From Comamonadaceae bacterium OH2545_COT-014 (GTDB lineage: Bacteria; Pseudomonadota; Gammaproteobacteria; Burkholderiales; Burkholderiaceae_C), in assembly GCA_003859965.1 (NCBI GenBank), contig RQYR01000007.1:1-64000 (forward strand): a DNA stretch of 64,000 bases. The letters are read 5' to 3'. A program made the position numbers and the translations under genes. Of the stretch, positions 43,802 through 52,903 are shown piece by piece. The notes under the pieces are model-generated. The model had not been told where the DNA came from, searched no databases, and was given only the letters and a program-made list of their open reading frames with translations. Numbering within the stretch: position 1 is the first letter of the stretch; every line of letters begins with the position of its first letter.

Positions 43802-44569
43802 ATGATGGAGCCACTGCTGTCCTGGAGCCTGCTGGCCGTGGCGGCCCTGGGGGCGGGCGTGCTCAACGCCGTGGCGGGCGGCGGCACGTTTCTCACCTTT
43901 CCGGCCCTGGTGTGGGCGGGCGTGCCGCCCATTGCCGCCAACGCCACCAGCGCCTTTGCCGTCATGCCCGGCTACGCGGGCAGCGCGCTGGGTTTTCGCG
44001 CCGAGCTGGCAGCGCTGCCGCGCGCGCTGCTGGGGCGCGAAATGCTGATCTGCGCCGCAGGCGGCGTGGCCGGGGCGCTGCTGCTGCTGCTCACGCCCGC
44101 CAAGCTGTTCGCGGGCATCGTGCCCTGGCTGCTGCTGTTTGCCACGGCCTTGTTCGCCGCCGGCCCCCGGCTGGCGCGCTGGGCCGGCAGCGGGGCGCAG
44201 GGCGCTGGCGCGGGGGCCGCGCGCTGGCGCGGCGCGGGGCTGCTGGCCGTGGCCGTGTATGGCGGCTACTTCAACGGCGGCTTGGGCATCTTGCTGATGG
44301 CGCTGTACCTGCTGGCGGGCGAGGGGCGGCTGAACACCGTCAACGCGCTGAAAAACCTCAATTCCCTGGTGCTCTCCCTGGTGTCCGTCGCGGCCTTCGC
44401 CGTGGGCGGCGCCATTGCCTGGCCGCAGGCGCTATGGATGGCGCTTTTCGCCACCTTGGGCGGCTTTGCCGGCGCGCGGCTGGCCCGCCGCCTGCCGGTG
44501 GCGTGGGTGCGTGGCATCGTCATCGCCACGGGGCTGGTGATGGCGGGGCTGTTTTTTCTGCGCGGCTGA
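43802..44569 (+). CDS. TSUP (TauE/SafE) family membrane permease
   Basis: 255 residues with about eight hydrophobic segments. The N-terminal GAGVLNAVAGGGTFLTFPALVWAGVPPIAANATSAFAV and the second-half GGYFNGGLGILLMALYLL are the two repeat signatures of TauE/SafE exporters of sulfite or organosulfonates. The substrate is unknown; no sulfur genes are near. Confidence 0.88.
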   Translation: MMEPLLSWSLLAVAALGAGVLNAVAGGGTFLTFPALVWAGVPPIAANATSAFAVMPGYAGSALGFRAELAALPRALLGREMLICAAGGVAGALLLLLTPAKLFAGIVPWLLLFATALFAAGPRLARWAGSGAQGAGAGAARWRGAGLLAVAVYGGYFNGGLGILLMALYLLAGEGRLNTVNALKNLNSLVLSLVSVAAFAVGGAIAWPQALWMALFATLGGFAGARLARRLPVAWVRGIVIATGLVMAGLFFLRG

Positions 44570-44824
44570 GTGAAATTGTGAACAGATGGCGGGCAAGGCG
44601 CCGACAAGCCGGGCCGCTGGGGTGTGCATATTCGCCTGAAAAGTGACAGACTTCGCCGATAGCTGGCTGGCCTGACCAGCCAGGCGCAAACGGTCAACAT
44701 CACTGAAACCTTTCGCCATGCCACCGCCCCGGACTGGAGCCTGCACGGGCACACCACGCTGACGGCGGCTACCGGGGCTGAAGGCGATGCCGCGGGCACG
44801 GGCTGGCTGCGCCTGACAGGGTCG

Positions 44825-45895
44825 GTGGACGACCAGGCCGGGTCGGCCATCTACGACCAAGCCTTCGCATCCACCGACGGCATTGACGTGCAGTTCGAAT
44901 ACGCCACTTGGCGGCCTGATGCGGGCGAGGGCGCCGATGGCTTTACCTTCTACCTGATCGACGGCGCCACCACAGCGCCCACGGTGGGCGCGCGCGGCGG
45001 CAGCCTGGGCTATTCCTGGGGCGCCCATGGCCCGGGTGTGACCAACGGCTACGTGGGCATTGGCTTTGACGAGTGGGGCAACTTCTCCAACCACCGGTAC
45101 GGCGCGTGCAACGTGATAGCCTGCGCGCCAGATGCCACGGTCTGGAAAAACCGCGTGGCCGTGCGTGGCTCTGGCTCGCTGCTGGGCACCAGCGCCGGGG
45201 CGGACCCGCAGAACAAGACCACGGGCTTTGAACTGCTGCGCGAGGTCGAGGCCGCCCCGTCTGGCGCCAGCAACACCCGCATCGTGACCGGCACGCGCGA
45301 CGACGCCAAGCGCGTGCGCATTCTCATCACGCCCGCGCCTGACGTGAAGATGAGCGTGTTCCTCAACGGCAACACCGTCATCGACGCCATGCCCTTGGTC
45401 AACGCGGGTGTGCCGGTCACAGGCATGGAGGCATTGCCCGCCACCTTCAAGATGGGTTTCAGCGCCAGCATGGGGGCGTTGCACAACACGCATGAAATCC
45501 GCAACCTGCGCGTGACCAAAGCCACCTTGGACGCCATTGACGATACCTACACCGCCACGCCCGGCCAGACACTGACGGTGCCGCTGGCTTCGGGGCTGGG
45601 CGCCAACGACTTTGGCGTGCTGCCCACTTCGGTGTTCACGCTCACCACGCCCTCTCCCAATGGCAGCGTAACCCTCAACCCCAACGGCGGTTTCAGTTTC
45701 ACCCCCGGTGCGGGTTTTAGCGGCACTACCACCTTCCGCTATCAGGTTTGCAACGGCACCGTCTGCGACACGGCCACCGCCACCATCACCGTGCAGGCCG
45801 CGCCCGGTGTCACTGCCGTGCCGGTGAATGCGCCCTGGGCGCTGATTTTGGCCACGCTGGGCATCGCGGGGCTTGCCCGCCGCCGGCGCGCGTAG
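44825..45895 (+). CDS. L-type lectin-domain surface protein with IPTL-CTERM-like tail, 5' end damaged
   Basis: The only standard start in frame is the GTG at 44825, but homologous-looking sequence continues upstream to 44663 (LAGLTSQAQTVNITETF, TAPDWSLHGHTTL), which reads as a signal-peptide end plus the start of the lectin domain; a TAG at 44660 closes the frame. So the gene probably lost or frameshifted its signal-peptide start. Downstream: L-type lectin domain (GADGFTFYLIDG, SLGYSW, GVTNGYVGIGFDEWGNFSN), a cadherin-like Big_9 repeat (DDTYTATPGQTLTVPLASGLGANDFGV, FTPGAGFSGTTTFRYQV) and a sorting tail VPVNAPWALILATLGIAGLARRRR. Such tails are cut by exosortases. Possibly a pseudogene. Confidence 0.75.
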   Translation: MDDQAGSAIYDQAFASTDGIDVQFEYATWRPDAGEGADGFTFYLIDGATTAPTVGARGGSLGYSWGAHGPGVTNGYVGIGFDEWGNFSNHRYGACNVIACAPDATVWKNRVAVRGSGSLLGTSAGADPQNKTTGFELLREVEAAPSGASNTRIVTGTRDDAKRVRILITPAPDVKMSVFLNGNTVIDAMPLVNAGVPVTGMEALPATFKMGFSASMGALHNTHEIRNLRVTKATLDAIDDTYTATPGQTLTVPLASGLGANDFGVLPTSVFTLTTPSPNGSVTLNPNGGFSFTPGAGFSGTTTFRYQVCNGTVCDTATATITVQAAPGVTAVPVNAPWALILATLGIAGLARRRRA

Positions 45896-45940
45896 CCTGC
45901 CGCCCCGCATGGCCCCCCGCTGAACCGCCGATAGACAAAA

Positions 45941-45974
45941 CCTTGAAAGGGTTGAACCCTTTCAAGGTGTTTTT
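45941..45974. terminator. Bidirectional terminator between convergent genes
   Basis: CCTTGAAAGGG and CCCTTTCAAGG are exact inverted copies around TTGAA, with AAAA before and TGTTTTT after. It serves the lectin gene (plus) and the ABC binding-protein gene (minus). The following stretch to 46129 has no gene I can support. Confidence 0.9.
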
Positions 45975-46129
45975 CTGGGCTCTCCTGAAATGCTCCCCGA
46001 GGGCCGCCAGGCCGTTAGTCCACTGGTCGCTCAGGCTTTTGCCATTGGTTGCCTTTTCCCTGGCGGCCTTGGGCGCTGTATCAGCTTCTTTTCGCGGTCT
46101 GCAGCTTGGTGCCAATGGCCAACGCAGGC

Positions 46130-47287
46130 TTAACGCAGGTATTGGCCGTTGCTGCCGATGATGGAAAGGTCCACGTAGCTCAGGCTCGTGTGGTCATTGG
46201 AGCTGTAGCCCAGCTCCAGCCCGCCCAGGTCGAAGTGGCTCATGGCGTTGAGGGTGGAAAGAATGCGCTCGCGCGTGGGCTTGGGGCCGGCGCGGCGCAG
46301 GGCTTCCACCAGCACCTTGGCGCTGGCATAGCCTTCCATGACCTGGGGCGACAGCGTGGCGCCCGCGGCCTTGGCCAGCTGGGCGGCTTCACGGTTGATG
46401 GCCAGCCCCATGGCGCGCTCGCTGGGGAAGACCTGGGTAACGATGACGCCATGCCCGTCCTTGCCCAGCTGCTCAATGAAGCGGCTGGACGCATTGTTCG
46501 AAGCCGTGATGACCTGGATGCGCGAGCCCGCTTGCCGCAGCGCTTTGATGCCTGTGCTGACCGCCGCATTGGAGCCGACCCACAGCACGGCCTGCGCGCC
46601 TGATTGCTGGATCTTCGCGATGATGGCGGCGTGATCGGGCTGCTGGCGGTCGGCGGCGATCAGCGCGGCCGGTTGCAAGCCCGCTTTCTTGAAGCCTTTC
46701 ATTGCGCCGGCCAGGCAGTCGCGCCCGAACGTGTCATCCACATATACCACCGCGATGCGGTTGAGCGTGAGCGTGTGCAAGTGCTCGATGGCTTTTTCGG
46801 TTTCGGCCTGATAGCTGGAGCGCACATTGAACACATACGGGTGAGCCGGCTCATGCAGCACCATGGCGCCCGTGGCGGGGCCCACAAGCGCCACGCGGTG
46901 CTGCGCCAGTGCGGGCAAGATCGCCTCGGTATGCGGCGTGCCCCGGCTCATCAGCAGGGCAAGGGCGTTTTCCTTTTCAATGAGCTGGCGCGCATTGGCC
47001 GCAGCCTGCTTGGGGATGAACCGGTCGTCCAGCGTGACAAGGCGGATCTTCTCGCCATGCACGCCGCCCGTGGCGTTCACATGGTTGATGTAAAGCGCGA
47101 TACCCACCTGGTTTTCGGCCACGCTGGTTGCCACGGGGCCTGTCAGGGCCGTGGTTTGCCCAATCAGGATTTCGGCGCGCAAAGGCGAGAGTGCCGCCAG
47201 CGCCACGGCCGCACCGGCGGCCAGTCGCAGGCTCAGGCGGTGCAGCGGCCGGGAGCGGAAAGCATGGGCAAGGGCAAAGCGCGGCAT
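46130..47287 (-). CDS. ABC transporter substrate-binding protein, branched-chain amino acid type
   Basis: 385 residues from the ATG at 47287. A signal peptide (about 1-38, ending SPLRA) is followed by the type-1 periplasmic-binding fold: ILIGQTTALTGPVATSVAENQVGIALYINHVNATGG, RLVTLDDRFIPKQAAANARQLIEKE, IAVVYVDDTFGRDCLAGAMKGF and VITASNNASSRFIEQLG. Family members bind amino acids, amides or aromatic acids for ABC uptake; no permease genes are adjacent, so it is an orphan binding protein. A longer start at 47425 (TTG) is unlikely. Confidence 0.85.
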   Translation of the reverse strand: MPRFALAHAFRSRPLHRLSLRLAAGAAVALAALSPLRAEILIGQTTALTGPVATSVAENQVGIALYINHVNATGGVHGEKIRLVTLDDRFIPKQAAANARQLIEKENALALLMSRGTPHTEAILPALAQHRVALVGPATGAMVLHEPAHPYVFNVRSSYQAETEKAIEHLHTLTLNRIAVVYVDDTFGRDCLAGAMKGFKKAGLQPAALIAADRQQPDHAAIIAKIQQSGAQAVLWVGSNAAVSTGIKALRQAGSRIQVITASNNASSRFIEQLGKDGHGVIVTQVFPSERAMGLAINREAAQLAKAAGATLSPQVMEGYASAKVLVEALRRAGPKPTRERILSTLNAMSHFDLGGLELGYSSNDHTSLSYVDLSIIGSNGQYLR

Positions 47288-47496
47288 GAGAAGGGGCTTG
47301 GAAAAGACAGGAAAAGAAGGAAAGGCAAAAGCAGCCCTTGACAAACCTGGCCCTGCATGGCGCGCGGGCAAACAGTTGGCGGGGCCGGGTGAGCCTGGTG
47401 CCAACCAAGTGTGCGGATGGCTCAAAATTGAACATTTTGTTTCAAATTTAAGACTAATGGAGTAGGTAATTCCACTTATTCCGCATAATTCCCCGT

Positions 47497-48627
47497 ATGA
47501 CCAACAAACAGCGCATCGTGGTGGGCCTCTCGGGCGGCGTGGATTCGGCCGTCACCGCCTGGCTGCTCAAGCAGCAGGGCCACGAAGTGGTCGGCATCTT
47601 CATGAAGAACTGGGAAGATGACGACGACAGCGAATACTGCTCCAGCCGGCAGGACTTTCTGGACGCTGCCGCCGTGGCCGACGTCATCGGCATCGAGATC
47701 GAGCACGTCAACTTTGCCGCCGATTACCGTGACCGCGTGTTTGCCGAGTTCCTGCGCGAATACCAGGCCGGCCGCACGCCCAACCCCGACGTGCTGTGCA
47801 ACGCCGAGATCAAGTTCAAGGCCTTTCTCGACCACGCCATGCGCCTGGGCGCGGAGAAAATCGCCACCGGCCACTACGCGCGCGTGCGCTTGAACGCCGC
47901 CACGCAGCGCCACGAGCTGCTCAAGGGGCTGGACCCGGCCAAGGACCAAAGCTACTTCCTGCACCGGCTCAACCAGGCGCAACTGGGCAAGGCCCTGTTC
48001 CCCGTGGGCGAGCTGCACAAGACCGAGGTGCGCCGCATCGCCGCCGAAATCGGCCTGCCCAACGCCAAGAAGAAAGATTCGACTGGCATCTGCTTCATCG
48101 GCGAGCGGCCGTTTCGTGAGTTCTTGAACCGCTACCTGGCCAACCAGCCCGGCCCCATCAAGGACGAGCGCGGCCGCAAGATCGGCCAGCACGTGGGCCT
48201 GAGCTTCTACACCCTGGGCCAGCGCCAGGGGCTGGGCATTGGCGGCATCAAGGAAAAGGGCGCGCCGCGTGGCGGCGGCACGCACGCCCCCTGGTTCGTG
48301 GCGCGCAAGGACATGGCCACCAACACCTTGTACGCCGTGCAGGGGCACGATCACCCCTGGCTGCTCTCACACGAATTGATCTTCGACGACGCCAGCTGGT
48401 GTGCCAGCACACCGCCTGCGCCCGGCCCCTGCGCCGCCAAAACCCGCTACCGCCAGCAAGACGCCGCCTGCACCCTGGCCGCAGACGACACCCCCGGCCG
48501 CTGGCGTCTGCGCTTTGCCGATCCGCAATGGGCCGTCACCCCCGGCCAAAGCGCCGTGCTGTACGACGGCGAAGTCTGCCTGGGCGGCGGCGTTATCTTC
48601 GGCGTAGACGGGGCCGATGCCGCCTGA
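47497..48627 (+). CDS. mnmA: tRNA-specific 2-thiouridylase MnmA
   Basis: 376 residues. The PP-loop SGGVDS is at residues 12-17. Catalytic cysteines lie in [12 protein letters not shown] and [18 protein letters not shown]. It transfers sulfur to U34 of tRNA for Lys, Glu and Gln. The start follows an AT-rich promoter stretch; the gene is alone. Confidence 0.96.
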   Translation: MTNKQRIVVGLSGGVDSAVTAWLLKQQGHEVVGIFMKNWEDDDDSEYCSSRQDFLDAAAVADVIGIEIEHVNFAADYRDRVFAEFLREYQAGRTPNPDVLCNAEIKFKAFLDHAMRLGAEKIATGHYARVRLNAATQRHELLKGLDPAKDQSYFLHRLNQAQLGKALFPVGELHKTEVRRIAAEIGLPNAKKKDSTGICFIGERPFREFLNRYLANQPGPIKDERGRKIGQHVGLSFYTLGQRQGLGIGGIKEKGAPRGGGTHAPWFVARKDMATNTLYAVQGHDHPWLLSHELIFDDASWCASTPPAPGPCAAKTRYRQQDAACTLAADDTPGRWRLRFADPQWAVTPGQSAVLYDGEVCLGGGVIFGVDGADAA

Positions 48628-48747
48628 GTGCCTAGCCCAAGTCTCGTTAGAGCCTGCATGACGGGCCATCGGTAAGGGCGCAGGTGCTTGCTTGCGTACA
48701 GCGCTGCTGGCCCTCGTCCATAGCGAGCTGGGCCTGACCAGCTTGTG

Positions 48748-49011
48748 TCAGGCCATGGCGTAGGCGCTCAGGATCAACGCCACGGCCAGCGTCAGGCCGC
48801 CCAGTAGCGCACGGCGCCACAGGGGCGGCGCATGGCGCAGCTCCATGAATTCCAGCACCACACCGGCCCCTTTCAGCCAGGCCAGCCCAAACACGCATGC
48901 CATCAGCGCCAGGTTGGGCGCGCGCAGCGCGCCGCTGGCGTCCAGCCACCATGTCAGGCCCGTGGCAGCCAGCAACAGGAGCCAGACCAGATCAAGCGGC
49001 TGGGGCTTCAT
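48748..49011 (-). CDS. NorF-like cytochrome oxidase subunit IV family protein
   Basis: 87 residues with three membrane helices (LDLVWLLLLAATGLTWWLDA, LALMACVFGLAWLKGAGVVLEFMELRHAPPLWRRALLGGLTLAVALILSAY). The LAWLKGAGVVLEFMELRHAP segment is typical of prokaryotic COX4/NorF proteins. It lies 28 bases after a norE-like gene. NorEF support nitric-oxide reductase assembly, but norCB is not in this window. Confidence 0.8.
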   Translation of the reverse strand: MKPQPLDLVWLLLLAATGLTWWLDASGALRAPNLALMACVFGLAWLKGAGVVLEFMELRHAPPLWRRALLGGLTLAVALILSAYAMA

Positions 49012-49039
49012 GGCGTTTTGCTCCTTTCAGCGCATCTTC

Positions 49040-49630
49040 TCAGCGCATCACGTAAACCAGCGGAAACAGCACGAGCCATAGCAAGTCCACCAGGTGCCAG
49101 AAGGCGGCCACGGTTTCCAGCGCATGGGCGTTGAGCGTGCCGGGCATCTGGCGCATCAGCCCCGCGCCCGCCAGCGCCAGCCCCAGCAGACCGGCCACCA
49201 CGTGCAGCAGGTGAAAGCCGGTGAGGATGAAATAGAAGTCGAAAAACAGGTTGGTGGAAAGGCCGATGCCCTGCGCGGCTTTGTCCGCGTATTCCATCAG
49301 CTTCAGCGCCACGAAGGCCGCGCCGCCCGCCATGCCCGCACCCAGCCAGCCCAGGGCGCGGGAGCGCCAGCCGCCGCGTGCGGCCAGAACGGCGCGCGCC
49401 ACGCACCAGCTGGCGGTGAGCAGCAGCATGGTGTTGATGGCGCTCGCGCCCACATCCAGCTGTTGCTGCGCGCTGCGAAACAGCTCCAGATGACGCGCGC
49501 GGGCGAAGGCAAAGGCGGCGAACAGCACACAGAAGGTGGCGCCTTCCAGCAAGATGACGTACCAGATGAACACATCGCCCGGCAGGCGCGGCGCGGGCGT
49601 AGAGCGTTGGGGCTGCCGGGGTGTGTTCAT
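49040..49630 (-). CDS. NorE-like cytochrome c oxidase subunit III family protein
   Basis: 196 residues from the ATG at 49630 (six residues longer from 49648). Five membrane helices carry the COX3/NorE patterns DVFIWYVILLEGATFCVLFAAFAFAR, NLFFDFYFILTGFHLLHVVAGL and TVAAFWHLVDLLWLVLFPLVYVM. Pairs with the NorF-like gene 28 bases downstream. In denitrifiers the pair helps mature or stabilise nitric-oxide reductase. An AT-rich fragment with GATAGC and TATCAAAAAAGATAG lies just upstream; no clear FNR box is seen. Confidence 0.82.
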   Translation of the reverse strand: MNTPRQPQRSTPAPRLPGDVFIWYVILLEGATFCVLFAAFAFARARHLELFRSAQQQLDVGASAINTMLLLTASWCVARAVLAARGGWRSRALGWLGAGMAGGAAFVALKLMEYADKAAQGIGLSTNLFFDFYFILTGFHLLHVVAGLLGLALAGAGLMRQMPGTLNAHALETVAAFWHLVDLLWLVLFPLVYVMR

Positions 49631-49717
49631 ACCACTTGCTTGACCCAAAATTTATCAAAAAAGATAGCAATCTGATAAGAACTGATATACCTTAAGCTGT
49701 TTTTTCTTTTCTGAAAT

Positions 49718-52414
49718 TCAGAGCGGGTGCGTGACAAGCCTGAAATCCGGGTCTTCCGGGTAGGCCTTGACGGTGAAGCCCAGGCTTTTCATCAGCTTGA
49801 GCATGTTGCCGTTGTTGGTCAGCACCAGGCCGATGATTTCCTGCAGGCCCTTGTCTCGCGCCACGTCCATGATGCTGTGCATCAGGCGCGAGCCCAGGCC
49901 CTTGCCGGCGAATTGATCGTCCACCACCAGCGAGAACTCGCAACTGGTCTGATCGGGGTTGGTGATGTAGCGCGACACGCCGATGATGCGTTCGCGCGTA
50001 ACGGGCTGGCCGTCGGCGCCGGGCACTTCTTCCTCAACCACGGCGCACAGGGCCATTTCCCGGTCGTAGTCGATGAGGGTGAAACGCGAGAGCATGGCCG
50101 GAGGCAGCTCGGCCATGCTGGAGACGAAACGGAAGTAGCGGCTTTCAGGCGTGAGGCGCTGCACCAGCTGCTGGAGCATCTGGGCATCGTCCGGGTGAAT
50201 GGGGCGGATGGTGTATTCGCCGCCGCCGCGCAGCGGCCAGACCTGTTCGTAGCGCGCCGGGTAGGGCAGGATGGACAGGTGCCCGTAGCTGGTGCGGCCG
50301 CGCCCGTCGGTAGTTTGCGCGGCGTTGCCGACGACGATGCGCGCATCGACGGCGACGGCGCCCTGGTCATCGACGATGATGGGGTTGATGTCCATCTCGC
50401 GCAGCTGGGGCAGCTCGCACGCCATTTCGGAGATGCGCAGCAGCACGTGTTCGAGCGCGGCGCGATCCACTGGCGGGGCGCCGCGCCATTCGCCCAGGGT
50501 TTCGGCCACGCGGGCACGCTCGATCAGGCGGCGCGCCAGGAACTGGTTGAGCGGCGGCAGTTCCATGGCAGTGCCGCCCATCAGTTCGATCATGGTGCCG
50601 CCGGCGCCAAAGGAGATGACGGGGCCGAAGGGATCATCCGTCACCACGCCGATGTACAGCTCGCGCCCGCGCCGGTTGCGCGCCATGGCCTGCACCGTGA
50701 CGCCGTTGATGCGCGCCTGCGGGCGGGCGCGCGCCACGCGCTGCATCATTTCCTGGTAGATGTCGCGCACGGCGGTGGCGTTCATCACGCCCAGGGCCAC
50801 ACCGCCCACGTCGCTCTTGTGGGTGATGTCGGGCGAGTCGATCTTCAGCGCCACCGGAAAGCCCTGCTGGGTGGCAATCATCATGGCCTCGCTGGCGCTG
50901 CGCGCCAGGATGGTCTGCGTGACGGGGATGTGAAAGGCCGAGAGCAAAGCCTTGGATTCCATTTCAGTCAGCACATGGCGGCGCTCGGCCAGCACGCCTT
51001 CGATGAGCAGGCGCGCGCCTTCCACGTCGGGCTTGGCCAGGTGGGTCAGCGGCGGCGGGGTTTGCTGCAAAAGCTGCTGGTTCTGATAGAACGAGGCGAT
51101 GTTGCTGAACGCGCCCACGGCCGCCTCGGGCGTGCGGAAGGTGGGAATTTGCGCATCGGCCAGCAGGCGGCGCGCGGCGTGCACGCTGGCATCGCCCATC
51201 CAGCAGGTGATGAGGGGTTTGCTGAACTGGGGCTTGGCTTCGACGATGGCCTTGGCCACGCCTTCGGCATCGCCGCCGAACTTGGGCGAATGGATGACGA
51301 GCACGCCATCCACGGTTTTTTCCTTGGCGCAGGCTTGCAGCGCGGCGCTGTAGTGCTCGGGGCCAGCGTCTTCCGACAAATCGATCAGGTCGGCCAGCGA
51401 GGCGCCGGCGGGCACTTGGGGCGCCAGCGCGCGCGCGGCGTCCTCGGGCAGCAGGCCCAGCTCCAGCCGCAGGGTGCTGGCCCAGTCGGCCGCCAGCACG
51501 CCCGGGCCGCCGCCGTTGGTGATGACGGCTAGGCGCCGCCCCACGGGCCGGTAGCGCGAAGCCAGGCATTTGGCCGCCGAGAACAGTTCCACGAAGGAGC
51601 GCACGCGCACGGCGCCCGCGCGACGCAGCGCCGCGTCGAACACCGCGTCACGGCCAACGATGGTGCCAGAGTGCGTTTGCGCGGCAGCGTTGCCCGCTTC
51701 CTTGCGGCCGGACTTGAGCACCACCACGGGCTTGGCGTTGGCAGCGGCGCGCAGCGCGCTCATGAAGCGGCGTGCACTGGAAATGCCTTCCATGTAAACC
51801 ACGATGCTCTGGGTCTGCCGGTCGGCGGCCAGATAGTCCAGCGCATCAGCCAGGTCCACGGCGGTGTGTGGGCCAACCGAGATCACGCTGGAAAAGCCCA
51901 CGCGGTTTTGCTGTGCCCAGTCGAGGATGGACGCGGTAAGCGCGCCTGACTGCGACACCAGCGCCAGTTGCCCTTGTGTGGCGAGCGCGCCGGAGCAGCT
52001 GGCGTTGAGCTGCAAGGCCGGGCGCTGAAAGCCCTGGCTGTTGGGGCCCAGCAGCCACAGGCCGTGGCGCCGGGCCACGCGGCGCATGTCGGCCGCCAGC
52101 GCCGCGCCCACGCCAGCGGAGATGACCAGTGCAGCCTTGCACTTGATGCGCCCGGCCAGCTCCAGCGCATTCAGGATCTCGTTTTCAGGCAGGGCAATCA
52201 GCGCCAGATCGGCCCGCACGCGGGCCAAATCAGCCAGCGTGCCTTTCATGTCCGTATCCACGCGGGTGACTGTGCCCTTGAAGGGCTGGGCCTTGAGCTG
52301 GGCCAGCAGCGCGCGCGCCTGGGGGGTTTGCGCGGCTTCTCCGTCTTCTTCCGGGCCTGTGAAAAGCAGGATGGATTGAGGCTCGAACAAAGGGGTGAGG
52401 TAGTGCAGGTCCAT
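49718..52414 (-). CDS. Acyl-CoA synthetase (ADP-forming)-like protein fused to GNAT acetyltransferase
   Basis: 898 residues from the ATG at 52414. A CoA-binding/ATP-grasp part (about 1-690) carries FEPQSILLF, LALIALPENEILNALELAG, VISAGVGAALAADMRRVARRHGLWLLGPNSQGF and LKIDSPDITHKSDVGGVALGVM, as in NDP-forming acetyl-CoA synthetases. The C-terminal part (about 740-898) is a GNAT domain (CEFSLVVDDQFAGKGLGSRLMHSIMDVAR, GNMLKLMKSLGF). This is the architecture of Pat/YfiQ protein-lysine acetyltransferases, in which the first part senses CoA or acyl-CoA and the GNAT part acetylates enzymes such as acetyl-CoA synthetase. Confidence 0.9.
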   Translation of the reverse strand: MDLHYLTPLFEPQSILLFTGPEEDGEAAQTPQARALLAQLKAQPFKGTVTRVDTDMKGTLADLARVRADLALIALPENEILNALELAGRIKCKAALVISAGVGAALAADMRRVARRHGLWLLGPNSQGFQRPALQLNASCSGALATQGQLALVSQSGALTASILDWAQQNRVGFSSVISVGPHTAVDLADALDYLAADRQTQSIVVYMEGISSARRFMSALRAAANAKPVVVLKSGRKEAGNAAAQTHSGTIVGRDAVFDAALRRAGAVRVRSFVELFSAAKCLASRYRPVGRRLAVITNGGGPGVLAADWASTLRLELGLLPEDAARALAPQVPAGASLADLIDLSEDAGPEHYSAALQACAKEKTVDGVLVIHSPKFGGDAEGVAKAIVEAKPQFSKPLITCWMGDASVHAARRLLADAQIPTFRTPEAAVGAFSNIASFYQNQQLLQQTPPPLTHLAKPDVEGARLLIEGVLAERRHVLTEMESKALLSAFHIPVTQTILARSASEAMMIATQQGFPVALKIDSPDITHKSDVGGVALGVMNATAVRDIYQEMMQRVARARPQARINGVTVQAMARNRRGRELYIGVVTDDPFGPVISFGAGGTMIELMGGTAMELPPLNQFLARRLIERARVAETLGEWRGAPPVDRAALEHVLLRISEMACELPQLREMDINPIIVDDQGAVAVDARIVVGNAAQTTDGRGRTSYGHLSILPYPARYEQVWPLRGGGEYTIRPIHPDDAQMLQQLVQRLTPESRYFRFVSSMAELPPAMLSRFTLIDYDREMALCAVVEEEVPGADGQPVTRERIIGVSRYITNPDQTSCEFSLVVDDQFAGKGLGSRLMHSIMDVARDKGLQEIIGLVLTNNGNMLKLMKSLGFTVKAYPEDPDFRLVTHPL

Positions 52415-52529
52415 GGCAACAAGGCCGTTGAAAAGCGGCTGAAAGAAAAAACCGGTCACAGCGCGCGTCAGCCAGGCTGCGCACGCCATCACGCATTGTG
52501 AAGCGCGCCGGGCCGCTTGGCTACCGGAA

Positions 52530-52775
52530 CGAGGCCTTGTGGGACAAAGGGGGATTTCTGGTTTTCCTTTGTCTTTTGTATTTCAGATTAGTAGTCGTAG
52601 TAGGTGCCCCGACGTTTTTGGGAAAACCTGTTTTTTCCTTTCAAAGACAACGACTTGCATCGAAATCGGGCGTGTGGGAAAGCGTCGGCTTTCAAAGTTG
52701 GCGAGCGGGGATAAGCCCGGGCCATACGCCAGCCTTGTGGATAAACAAGGGCTTGTACTTTTTTTGTCCACAGGT
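52530..52775. other. oriC-like non-coding region with DnaA-box and DnaA-trio-like sequences
   Basis: A 489-base gap (52415-52903) with no credible gene. It contains an AT-rich pyrimidine stretch at 52555-52585, then TTAGTAGTCGTAGTAGG at 52588-52604 (a TAG-trio array), a GC spacer, a poly-T/A-rich stretch GTTTTTGGGAAAACCTGTTTTTTCC (split at 52614-52640), a perfect DnaA box TGTGGATAA at 52736-52744, and a one-mismatch box TTGTCCACA at 52764-52772. This order resembles a bacterial replication origin. The neighbours are not dnaA or dnaN, and gene direction does not switch here, so an origin is only a possibility. Confidence 0.45.
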
Positions 52776-52816
52776 TTTTCCGCGCTGGCTTGGGCTTTAG
52801 GCAAAGGGTGCAGGGC

Positions 52817-52850
52817 AAAAAAAAGCCGTGACGCCTGCGGGCGCCACGGC
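52817..52850 (-). terminator. Rho-independent terminator of the DUF2788 gene
   Basis: On the minus strand GCCGTGGCGCC pairs with GGCGTCACGGC and is followed by eight T. It lies 54 bases after the DUF2788 stop. Confidence 0.88.
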
Positions 52851-52903
52851 TGGGCTTTTGGGGAATGCGGAGGAAGTGGTGAGGAAGAAATGAACCGCTG
52901 GGC

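Noticed and set aside
45810-46115. Small minus-strand gene between the lectin gene and the ABC binding-protein gene
   Set aside because: The frame crosses the bidirectional terminator and the 3' end of the lectin gene, and its translation shows no recognisable domain.
49640-49690. FNR/ANR box upstream of the norE-like gene
   Set aside because: TTGAC and ATCAA words are present but the spacing is nine bases rather than four.
49727-51532. Long plus-strand open frame opposite the acetyltransferase fusion gene
   Set aside because: Antisense shadow; the minus strand shows synthetase and GNAT motifs over the full length.
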